A model generated the notes under the pieces. The model had not been told where the DNA came from and ran no database searches. It saw only the letters and a program-made list of their open reading frames with translations. From the NCBI GenBank assembly GCA_001871815.1, contig MNVP01000070.1:1-14026 (forward strand): a stretch of 14,026 nucleotides of DNA, in the 5' to 3' direction. A program made the translations under genes and the position numbers. Below are positions 1 to 6,313 of this stretch, piece by piece. Origin of the DNA: Candidatus Omnitrophica bacterium CG1_02_40_15. Lineage in GTDB: Bacteria > Omnitrophota > Gorgyraeia > Gorgyraeales > Gorgyraeaceae. Each line of letters begins with the position of its first letter. Within the stretch, counting starts at the first letter, position 1.

Positions 1-103
1 AGGATGATCACGATTCATTCCCTATTAAAGCAAAAGAGGCAGTATTTATATAAAACGAAGTAACGTGAAATAACAGTTGCGTTACATTATCATGGGAGTA
101 GTT

Positions 104-1570
104 ATGGAAAGTTTTCACACGCAATACAGCGAAAAGGTAATGGATCATTTCAAAAATCCAAGGAATGTGGGCGAGATCCCTGACGCGGACGGCATTGGCA
201 ACGTCGGGAATCCTGTCTGTGGGGATATAATGAGGCTTTATATCAAGGTTGAAAATGATGTAATTGTGGACGCAAAGTTTAAAACTTTTGGATGTTTGCC
301 GCCACAAGAAGAGGTAGTTTTAAACTATACCGGATGGGAAAGGATTGATAGAATAGGAAAAGGTGTAAAGGTGTTAAACAGTAATGGAGAATCAACGCGT
401 GTTTTAGAGACTTATAGAAGGGAATATAACGGCAGGCTTTTAAATATAGTGCCATTTGTGTCTCCTTTTAATTCTTTTTCAGTTACGCCAGGGCATCCGG
501 TGTTATGCATCAAGAGAAAATGGATCAAAGGAAACAGGATTTCTAGTTCGAAATGCAATTGGCTGCGCCTGAATAAAAATGCCCTTTTATCAACAAAGCC
601 CGATTATGTTAAAGCGGTTGATTTAGAGATAGGAGATTATCTTATTTTTGTAATTAATAAGATAGTTACAGATGACAGGTTTTTTACAAAACCACTTATG
701 AGGCTTTTGGGTTATTACTTATCAGAGGGTTATATAACTGCAAAGGATAACGTAGTTGCATTTGCATTTAATAAAAATGAAAGAGGCGCTATCGCTGAAG
801 TTAGTTCACTGATTTATAAGTTGATTGGAAAACAGGCTAAGGAAAGGATAAGAGGCAGTGTGTCAGAAGTATATGTTTGCTCCAGGAAATTAGCCAAACT
901 TCTATCTGAACTATGCGGCCGTGGAGCTAGAAACAAAACAATATCAGAAAAGATATTGTTATCGCCTTTTGATAAACAATGGGAAATGGTAGAGACTTAT
1001 CAGATAGGCGATGGAGATAAGCATAGAAGGCGGTTAAAAGATACAGAAACCTATAGGATGATAACTACTTCTAGAAATCTGGCTATTCAAGTCCAAGAGA
1101 TACTTGCCAGAAGGGGTATTTTTGCTTCTATACGAAAGATATTTAAAACAAATTGTAAAATTGATGGGAGAATTCTCAAAGATTCAGAACAATATTTAAT
1201 ATCGTATAAGCTGGAAAAATACCATAACTTTGTTAAAAATGGCAAAGGGTATTTTCTGGTCCCAATTAAAAGCATAGGAAATAAAAAATATACAGGAAAG
1301 GTATATAATTTTCAGGTTGCATCTCCGCTTAATTCTTATCTTGTAAAAGGATTTGCAGTTCACAATTGTGGCGCTGCTATAGCCACAAGCAGCATGGTCA
1401 CTGAGATTGTTAAGGGAAAGACAATAGAAGAAGCGCTAAAGGTTTCCAATAGGGCTGTTGCTGAAGCGCTCGGCGGGCTTCCAAAGGTGAAAATGCATTG
1501 TTCAGTGCTTGCAGAAGAGGCCCTTAAATCAGCGATAGAAGATTATCTGAAAAAGAAAGGCAAGAAGTGA
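104..1570 (+). CDS. iscU: IscU/NifU-type Fe-S cluster scaffold protein, precursor interrupted by an intein
   Basis: This encodes an Fe-S cluster assembly scaffold as a 488-residue precursor. Residues 1-63 and 422-488 together make a normal 130-residue IscU. The N-extein has the YSEKVMDHFKNPRNVG signature and the CGD ligand motif (C39, D41). The C-extein begins CGAAIATSSM and carries the HC ligand pair (H465, C466; H107 and C108 after splicing). In the family these residues hold a nascent [2Fe-2S] cluster built with sulfur from a cysteine desulfurase, which is not in this window. Residues 64-421 are an intein. I chose ATG 104 because GGGAG lies 5 nt upstream and the protein then begins like other IscU proteins; an in-frame ATG at 92 and TTG at 77 are alternatives. 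The stop overlaps the next start (GTGA). The family call is very secure. Confidence 0.95.
   Translation: MESFHTQYSEKVMDHFKNPRNVGEIPDADGIGNVGNPVCGDIMRLYIKVENDVIVDAKFKTFGCLPPQEEVVLNYTGWERIDRIGKGVKVLNSNGESTRVLETYRREYNGRLLNIVPFVSPFNSFSVTPGHPVLCIKRKWIKGNRISSSKCNWLRLNKNALLSTKPDYVKAVDLEIGDYLIFVINKIVTDDRFFTKPLMRLLGYYLSEGYITAKDNVVAFAFNKNERGAIAEVSSLIYKLIGKQAKERIRGSVSEVYVCSRKLAKLLSELCGRGARNKTISEKILLSPFDKQWEMVETYQIGDGDKHRRRLKDTETYRMITTSRNLAIQVQEILARRGIFASIRKIFKTNCKIDGRILKDSEQYLISYKLEKYHNFVKNGKGYFLVPIKSIGNKKYTGKVYNFQVASPLNSYLVKGFAVHNCGAAIATSSMVTEIVKGKTIEEALKVSNRAVAEALGGLPKVKMHCSVLAEEALKSAIEDYLKKKGKK
293..1366 (+). mobile_element. Intein with LAGLIDADG homing-endonuclease domain, inserted in iscU
   Basis: This is a 358-residue in-frame intein. 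Block A starts with Cys1 (codon 293-295). Block B is VTPGH, with T65 and H68 of the intein. The C-terminal block is VYNFQV...GFAVHN, ending in the penultimate His and terminal Asn, followed by Cys+1 at 1367. Two LAGLIDADG-type motifs lie between the splicing halves: LLGYYLSEGY (intein 138-147, acidic residue E145) and YQIGDGD (236-242, acidic residue D240). Both putative catalytic acids are kept, so the homing endonuclease may be active. The block F position that is usually His, before NSY, is Leu here. Splicing would join FKTFG to CGAAIA and restore a continuous IscU. The boundaries are secure because both flanks match IscU directly. Confidence 0.95.
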
Positions 1571-2139
1571 TTACAACTGTCGCGCTGGAAAAAGATGCTT
1601 TAAGGAAAAGAATGAAAATGAAAATAAAAAGTCAAAAAGGATCGGAAAGGAGACAAAGGAGCAGGGCTATACATAAAAAGTTATTTCTGAATGAAGATTT
1701 TTTAAAATCTAAATGCGTAATGCTTTATGTTTCTAAAAGAACTGGGGAAGTAGAAACAGGCCCAATAATAAAAAAAGCCCTTACAATGGGCAAAAAAGTA
1801 GTTTTACCGGTTACATTGACAGAGGATAGAAATATTAAACCTGTATATCTAGGGGATATCAAGAGATTGGAAAAAGGGCCGTATGGCGTTTATGAGCCAA
1901 AAGGGCCCTCAAATAAAAAATCTGCAGCGTTGAAAGACATAGGCCTGGTAATAGTGCCTGGGATTGCCTTTGACAGAAGCAACAACCGTATTGGACACGG
2001 AAAGGGCTATTACGATAATTTTCTAAGACGTCTTCCAAAAGGCATATCAAAGATAGGCCTTGGCTTCAGATTTCAACTGCTTGATAAAATCCCTGCTGCA
2101 AGAAGAGATGTTCCTCTCGCCAGTGTCATAACCGACTAA
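1567..2139 (+). CDS. 5-formyltetrahydrofolate cyclo-ligase (5,10-methenyl-THF synthetase)
   Basis: A 190-residue cytoplasmic enzyme that uses ATP to convert 5-formyl-tetrahydrofolate to 5,10-methenyl-tetrahydrofolate, returning a storage or inhibitory folate to the one-carbon pool. The sequence has the family C-terminal signature: PGIAFD at residues 131-136 followed by RIGHGKGYYD at 141-150, the phosphate-binding loop. It ends with the typical PLASVITD. The N-terminus is rich in Lys and Arg (LRKRMKMKIKSQ), as is common in this family. The start is GTG at 1567, overlapping the iscU stop by 4 bases, with AAAGG about 6 nt upstream, so translation is probably coupled. It is complete, of normal length, and ends 37 bp before rny. 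Confidence 0.93.
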   Translation: MITTVALEKDALRKRMKMKIKSQKGSERRQRSRAIHKKLFLNEDFLKSKCVMLYVSKRTGEVETGPIIKKALTMGKKVVLPVTLTEDRNIKPVYLGDIKRLEKGPYGVYEPKGPSNKKSAALKDIGLVIVPGIAFDRSNNRIGHGKGYYDNFLRRLPKGISKIGLGFRFQLLDKIPAARRDVPLASVITD

Positions 2140-2176
2140 AAAGCTACTTTCACATAAATAGCTGGGAGGTGCTGAC

Positions 2177-3748
2177 ATGAGTTCAAATCTTAAAATAATA
2201 ATTTATGCAATAGAAGTCCTGGTTTTTATCCTGATATTTTTCGCAGGATATTTCATAAGGAAGTTTTTCGGAGAGAGGCATCTAAAAGAAATGGAGGACA
2301 GGGCAAAGAAGAGCCTCGAGAATTCCAGGAAAGAATTTGAAAACAGAAAAAAAGAGGCAGAGCTGGAAGTAAAAGACCTGAAATTTAAGATACAGTCAGA
2401 CTTTGAACAAACTACAAAAGATAGACGCCAGGAGATGGCCAATCTTGAAAAAAGGCTTGTGCAAAAGGAAGAAAATATAGACAGGAAAGTGGATGTCCTT
2501 GACAGAAAAGAAAAGGAAATACAGAGAAGGGAATCTCTTTTGGTGGACAAGGAAAGATCCATTGAATCAAGGCATAACGAGTTTTTAAGGCTTATTGAAG
2601 AAGAAAAAGTGAAACTGCAAAGGATATCCGGCCTGAGCGTTGAAGAGGCAAAGAAGCTGTTTTTACAGAGAGTGGAGACTGATGCTCAGAGAGAAGCGCA
2701 GATACTTTTTAAAGCAATAGAGGACAGGGCCAGGGAATCTGCGGAGAAAAAGGCCAAGGAAATCCTTTCGCTTAGCATGCAGAAGTGCGCTGCGGAACAT
2801 GTCATAAATACAACCGTATCTGTTGTGAATTTGCCAAACGACGAGATGAAAGGCAGGATTATAGGAAGAGAAGGCCGCAATATCCGGGCGCTTGAAATGG
2901 CCACAGGAGTGGATGTGATTATTGATGATACCCCAGAGGCTGTAATACTCTCTGGCTTTGATATTGTGAAGCGCGAGATAGCAAGGATAAGTTTAGAAAG
3001 GCTTCTGCAGGATGGACGTATTCATCCTGGCCGCATAGAAGAAATTGTCAATAAAGTCAAGCAGGAAATGGAAGCTACTATTAAAGAAGAAGGAGAGCGG
3101 GCGCTTTTTGAATTAGGGCTGCAAAAGATACATCCTGAAATAGTGAGGCTTATAGGAAGATTAAAATATAGAACAAGCTATGGACAGAATGCTCTTCAGC
3201 ACATGAAAGAGGTAAGCATTATTATGGGAGTTATGGCAGGAGAACTTAATCTGGATGTAACTCTTGCAAAACGAATAGGGCTTTTGCATGATATAGGAAA
3301 GGCAGTTACTCATGAAGTGGAAGGCCCGCATGCAAAGATAGGCGCAGACCTGGCCAAAAAATATGGCGAAACGTCAAATATTATAAATGCAATAGCGTCC
3401 CATCACGAAGAAGAGGCGCCGGGAACTATTTATGCAGTGCTTTTGCAGGCTGCTGATACTGTTAGCGCTACAAGGCCAGGCGCAAGGCGAGAGTCCCTCG
3501 AGAATTATATAAAGCGGCTTGAAAAACTGGAATCTATCGCTGATTCATTTAAAGGCGTTGAGAAGGCATTTGCAATACAGGCAGGAAGAGAGATAAGGGT
3601 GGTTGTGCAGCCTGAAAAGATAAGCGACCTTCAGGCCATGGGATTAGCCAGGGAGATAACAAAGAAAATAGAAGAAGGCCTTGAATATCCAGGGCAGATA
3701 AGGGTTACGGTGATAAGGGAGACTAGAGCAGTGGAATATGCGAAGTAA
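2177..3748 (+). CDS. rny: Ribonuclease Y (membrane-anchored endoribonuclease)
   Basis: This 523-residue endoribonuclease initiates mRNA decay at the inner face of the membrane. Domains in order: one N-terminal transmembrane helix (about residues 6-28, IIIYAIEVLVFILIFFAGYF); a long highly charged coiled coil (about 32-190, rich in K, E and R); a KH RNA-binding domain with the GxxG loop IIGREGRNIR (about 228-237); and an HD phosphohydrolase domain with LLHDIGKA (H371, D372) and later ASHHEEE. It ends with VIRETRAVEYAK, as in this family. The start is ATG 2177 with GGGAGG 7 nt upstream, the strongest ribosome site in the operon. The following gene is ymdB, a common rny neighbour. Length and domains are normal. 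Confidence 0.97.
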   Translation: MSSNLKIIIYAIEVLVFILIFFAGYFIRKFFGERHLKEMEDRAKKSLENSRKEFENRKKEAELEVKDLKFKIQSDFEQTTKDRRQEMANLEKRLVQKEENIDRKVDVLDRKEKEIQRRESLLVDKERSIESRHNEFLRLIEEEKVKLQRISGLSVEEAKKLFLQRVETDAQREAQILFKAIEDRARESAEKKAKEILSLSMQKCAAEHVINTTVSVVNLPNDEMKGRIIGREGRNIRALEMATGVDVIIDDTPEAVILSGFDIVKREIARISLERLLQDGRIHPGRIEEIVNKVKQEMEATIKEEGERALFELGLQKIHPEIVRLIGRLKYRTSYGQNALQHMKEVSIIMGVMAGELNLDVTLAKRIGLLHDIGKAVTHEVEGPHAKIGADLAKKYGETSNIINAIASHHEEEAPGTIYAVLLQAADTVSATRPGARRESLENYIKRLEKLESIADSFKGVEKAFAIQAGREIRVVVQPEKISDLQAMGLAREITKKIEEGLEYPGQIRVTVIRETRAVEYAK

Positions 3749-3898
3749 TGCGTAAGTTCTCGACTGGGCTTACATGTATAGTCGCAATGTCCGCTCGAAC
3801 AGTATTTGCGCAATATTCTTCGAGCGGTCACGAAAGCGTGTCATAAGGGCAGAGTCGAGAAGTAAACGCATAACTTATGCGAGAGATGCGGGGTTAGA
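3749..3898. repeat. Compound palindrome between rny and ymdB containing one GTTCTCGACT/CGCTCGAAC element
   Basis: The 150-bp gap is almost entirely nested inverted repeats. Outer arms: ATGCGT (3748-3753) with ACGCAT (3866-3871), and TCTCGACT (3758-3765) with AGTCGAGA (3853-3860). Inner arms: CCGCTCGAA (3791-3799) with TTCGAGCGG (3819-3827), perfect over 9 bp. A small CACG-AAAG-CGTG hairpin lies at 3829-3840. Positions 3756-3800 form one element that starts GTTCTCGACT and ends CCGCTCGAAC, the ends shared with copies near ispA and dxs. There is no T-run, so it is not an obvious terminator. It could be an mRNA processing or stability structure. Confidence 0.85.
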
Positions 3899-4690
3899 TT
3901 GAAGATTCTTTTAATAGGCGATATAGTTGGCAGTCCTGGCAGAGAGGCTGTTAAAAAGATAGTGCCGAAGCTGCGCAGGGAAAGGGACATTGATTTTGTC
4001 ATTGCTAATGCAGAGAATGTTGCAGGAGGCTCAGGGCTTACCCCTGAAACCGTGGATGAACTGTTGCAGAATAAGGTAGATGTTATAACTTCAGGAGACC
4101 ATGTCTGGAAGAAAAAGGAGATATACGAGAGGCTTTCAAAGGACAATCGTATATTAAGGCCTGCGAATTATCCCCAGACTTCTCCTGGCTCAGGTATGAC
4201 AGTTATTTCTCTGGAGAACGGGAAAAAGGTAGCTGTGATAAATCTTCTTGGCAGGGTCTTTATGAAACCAGTTGACTGCCCTTTTACAGCAGCTGAGAAG
4301 GAGATCGAAAAAATCAATAGAGTTACAAAGATTATTTTAGTAGATATGCACGCAGAGGCTACAAGCGAAAAAATAGCCATGGGAATATTCTTGGATTCTA
4401 GAGTCAGCGTTGTATTTGGCACTCATACGCATGTTCAAACAGCAGATGAAAAGATATTTTCTCAGGGCACTGGATATATCACTGATTTAGGAATGACAGG
4501 GCCCCAGGATTCAGTAATAGGCAGAAGAAGCGGTGCAATCGTAGAGCATTTTTTAACGCTTCTGCCGAAAAAATTTGAAATAGCGGATAAAGACATAGAA
4601 TTGCAGGGAGCCATGGTGAAGATAGATGATGAAAGCGGCAAGTGCCTTTTGATAGAAAGGGTAAAAGAAAAATTAATTCGCCCCTACTGA
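3899..4690 (+). CDS. ymdB: YmdB-family metallophosphoesterase (cyclic nucleotide phosphodiesterase)
   Basis: A 263-residue dinuclear-metal phosphodiesterase of the TIGR00282 type. The Bacillus homologue hydrolyses 2',3'- and 3',5'-cyclic nucleotides and affects biofilm and motility choices; the role here is inferred. Metal-binding and active-site motifs are all present: GDIVGSPGR (D8), NAENVAGG (E39, N40), GDHVWKKKEI (D67, H68), VDMHAEATSEK (H151) and GTHTHVQTADE (H176, H178). YITDLGMTGP (193-202) is a further family signature. The start is TTG at 3899, giving MKILLIGDIVG, which begins exactly where the family begins; GGGG about 5 nt upstream is a modest ribosome site. The gene follows rny across a palindromic gap. 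Its last codons and stop lie in the 5' arm of the hairpin at 4680-4730. Confidence 0.95.
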   Translation: MKILLIGDIVGSPGREAVKKIVPKLRRERDIDFVIANAENVAGGSGLTPETVDELLQNKVDVITSGDHVWKKKEIYERLSKDNRILRPANYPQTSPGSGMTVISLENGKKVAVINLLGRVFMKPVDCPFTAAEKEIEKINRVTKIILVDMHAEATSEKIAMGIFLDSRVSVVFGTHTHVQTADEKIFSQGTGYITDLGMTGPQDSVIGRRSGAIVEHFLTLLPKKFEIADKDIELQGAMVKIDDESGKCLLIERVKEKLIRPY

Positions 4691-4730
4691 TTCGTTTTGC
4701 ATTCGCAAAGCGAATCAAAACGGTAGGGGC
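4680..4730 (+). promoter_or_regulatory. Hairpin spanning the ymdB stop and the xseA ribosome-binding site
   Basis: GCCCCTAC (4680-4687) pairs perfectly with GTAGGGGC (4723-4730). Inside, CGTTTTG (4693-4699) pairs with CAAAACG (4716-4722) and ATTCG (4701-4705) with CGAAT (4711-4715), around a CAAAG loop. That gives 20 bp with a TGATT bulge and a single bulged C. The ymdB stop TGA (4688-4690) is in the bulge. AGGGG (4725-4729), the only Shine-Dalgarno-like sequence before xseA ATG 4740, is in the 3' arm. The structure is seen in the sequence; a role in coupling translation is inferred. Confidence 0.7.
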
Positions 4731-4739
4731 TCATTTAAA

Positions 4740-5867
4740 ATGTCAGACCAGGGAAGATATATTTATACAGTAAGCCAGTTAAGCGTCAGCATAAAAATAG
4801 TGCTGGAGGACTCATTCCAAAACATATGGATTGAAGGAGAGATATCTAATTTTGACAGGCCATCTTCGGGCCATTTTTATTTTACATTAAAGGATGAAAG
4901 AAGCGAATTAAAATGCGTATTTTTTAAAAGCAGTAACGAAAAGATAAAATTTGAAATAAAAGACGGCATGCAGGTTTTATGCTGCGGAAGAATCAGTATC
5001 TATGAAAAAAGAGGCGTTTATCAGCTTTATGTAACAAAGATGGAACCAAAGGGCGTAGGAGAGTTGCAGCTTGCATTTGAACAACTGAAAGAAAAACTTT
5101 TCAAGGAAGGGCTTTTTGAAAAGGCGCATAAAAAAGAGATACCTCTTCTTCCTGAAAGAATAGGGATAGTAACCTCTATTACAGGCGCTGCCATAAGAGA
5201 TATCCTGCATGTTTTAAATAAAAGATTTTCTAATGTAGAGGTGATTATAAATCCTGTAAAAGTCCAGGGGGATGGAGCAAGGGAAGAGATAGCCTCTGCA
5301 ATAGAAGAATTCAACGCTCTTAAAAATGTGGATGTTATGATAATTGGAAGAGGCGGCGGAAGCCTAGAGGACCTGTGGGCTTTTAACGAAGAGATAGTAG
5401 CAAGAGCCATATATAATTCAAAGATACCTGTTATAAGCGCAGTTGGCCATGAGATAGATTGGACAATAAGCGATTTTGTAGCGGATATGAGGGCTCCCAC
5501 GCCTTCTGTAGCTGCAGAAATTGTGATAGCAAAAAAGAGCGAGCTTGGAGACAGGCTTGATGAGATAGAAAAGAAGATAATAGGTTTCCCAATAGATATA
5601 GTTAAAGAATACGAGCAGAGGCTGGATGAGACAGAAGAAGGCATGGCCTTGAGGTTCATGCATTATATGGAATTAAAAGAAGAAAATTTCAAATTGCTTT
5701 CAGAAAAACTAGGCATACTTAGCCCTGTTGGAATTTTAGATAGAGGCTATAGTATCAGTTTCAAACTTCCTGATAAAAAGATAATAAAAAATAGTAAAGA
5801 TATTAAAAGCGGAGATTTAATAGAAACAAGGGTGTCAAAAGGGAGTTTTACAAGCAAGGTAGAATAA
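4740..5867 (+). CDS. xseA: Exodeoxyribonuclease VII large subunit
   Basis: The catalytic subunit of exonuclease VII, which degrades single-stranded DNA in both directions with XseB. An N-terminal OB fold (about residues 8-105) includes IWIEGEISNFDRPSSGHFYF. The catalytic domain follows, with GIVTSITGAAIRDI (142-155), IIGRGGGSLEDLWAFN (201-216), VGHEIDWTISDFVADMRAPTPSVAAE (235-260) and the C-terminal LDRGYSIS motif. At 375 residues it is shorter than the roughly 400-450 usual for this family; the missing part falls in the coiled-coil segment between PTPSVAAE and LDRGYS. ATG 4740 matches the family start. Its only ribosome-site candidate (AGGGG, 10 nt upstream) lies in a hairpin arm. xseB follows after a palindromic spacer. 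Confidence 0.96.
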   Translation: MSDQGRYIYTVSQLSVSIKIVLEDSFQNIWIEGEISNFDRPSSGHFYFTLKDERSELKCVFFKSSNEKIKFEIKDGMQVLCCGRISIYEKRGVYQLYVTKMEPKGVGELQLAFEQLKEKLFKEGLFEKAHKKEIPLLPERIGIVTSITGAAIRDILHVLNKRFSNVEVIINPVKVQGDGAREEIASAIEEFNALKNVDVMIIGRGGGSLEDLWAFNEEIVARAIYNSKIPVISAVGHEIDWTISDFVADMRAPTPSVAAEIVIAKKSELGDRLDEIEKKIIGFPIDIVKEYEQRLDETEEGMALRFMHYMELKEENFKLLSEKLGILSPVGILDRGYSISFKLPDKKIIKNSKDIKSGDLIETRVSKGSFTSKVE

Positions 5868-5868
5868 C

Positions 5869-6003
5869 CGCGGAACTACGCTGAAACAGTTGCTCGTTTC
5901 ACTCGCAACTGACGCGGAATTACGCGGAAATCAAACGTCAGTTTCTGCGTTTTTCCGCGTCTGTTCTGAGCGAAGCAAAGAACAACTTCCGCGTAGTTCA
6001 GCG
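5869..6003. repeat. Compound palindrome between xseA and xseB
   Basis: Most of the 162-bp gap is nested inverted repeats. Outer arms at 5869-5885 and 5987-6003 pair over 17 bp with about two mismatches (core GAACTACGC / GCGTAGTTC). Inner hairpins: CAGTTGC (5887-5893) with GCAACTG (5905-5911); GACGCGGAA (5911-5919) with TTCCGCGTC (5953-5961); and GTTCT (5963-5967) with AGAAC. GCGGAA/TTCCGC is the repeated motif. It has no T-run and is followed by the intact xseB ribosome site. Different base sequence from the GTTCTCGACT family suggests a second repeat family. Confidence 0.8.
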
Positions 6004-6029
6004 ATAAACAAAGAGAGCAGGAGGATAGT

Positions 6030-6242
6030 ATGGCAAAATTTGAAGAGATGATGAAAAAACTGGGAGAGATTGTGAATGAGCTTGAGAGCGGGGGTATGCC
6101 TCTAGAAGATTCATTAAAAAAATATGAAGAGGGAGTAAAATTGATTCAGGCTTGCAGAAAAAGGCTGGATGAAACGAAACGTAAAGTAGAAGTACTTATT
6201 AAGAAAGACGGTAAGATCGCGCTAGAGCCTTTTAAAGAATAA
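6030..6242 (+). CDS. xseB: Exodeoxyribonuclease VII small subunit
   Basis: The 70-residue small subunit of exonuclease VII, which binds the coiled-coil part of XseA to form the active enzyme. The sequence is a typical helical hairpin: KFEEMMKKLGEIVNELESGG (residues 3-22), then MPLEDSLKKYEEGVKLIQACR, the family's most conserved stretch, then a second helix (KRLDETKRKVEVLI). The start is ATG 6030 with AGGAGG 5 nt upstream, a strong site. It lies 162 bp downstream of xseA across a palindrome and 71 bp before the prenyltransferase gene; xseA-xseB-ispA-dxs is a common bacterial order. Length is normal. Confidence 0.95.
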   Translation: MAKFEEMMKKLGEIVNELESGGMPLEDSLKKYEEGVKLIQACRKRLDETKRKVEVLIKKDGKIALEPFKE

Positions 6243-6250
6243 TACTAATA

Positions 6251-6310
6251 CTGTTCGAGCGAAGTCGAGAACAGTTTAAATATTCTTCTCGACTACGCTC
6301 GAAGAATATT
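6251..6310. repeat. Two minimal palindromic elements upstream of the ispA start
   Basis: Positions 6253-6272 are the shortest copy of the repeat family in reverse orientation; the complement reads GTTCTCGACTTCGCTCGAAC. It lies within a CTGTTC/GAACAG hairpin (6251-6274). A second hairpin has perfect 10-bp arms AATATTCTTC (6279-6288) and GAAGAATATT (6301-6310) around TCGACTACGCTC, and is followed by TTT. It ends only 3 nt before the ispA ATG, leaving no clear Shine-Dalgarno site. The stem plus T-run resembles a weak terminator, but a terminator so close to a start codon seems unlikely. Confidence 0.85.
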
Positions 6311-6313
6311 TTT

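Noticed and set aside
3..53. Possible C-terminal end of an upstream gene (DDHDSFPIKAKEAVFI then TAA at 51-53).
   Set aside because: A second plus-strand frame is also open here (to 61-63), the piece is 16 residues and it matches nothing I recognise. It may be real but cannot be supported from this window.
1087..1275. A frameshift or separate gene inside iscU.
   Set aside because: The plus-strand frame is continuous from 104 to 1570 and the insert has complete intein splicing blocks, so it is a single precursor.
5027..5659. A 210-residue open frame on the minus strand opposite xseA.
   Set aside because: It is rich in Ser, Leu and Ile in the way expected from antisense reading of a Lys/Glu-rich gene, has no ribosome site and no family motif. 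xseA is unambiguous on the other strand.
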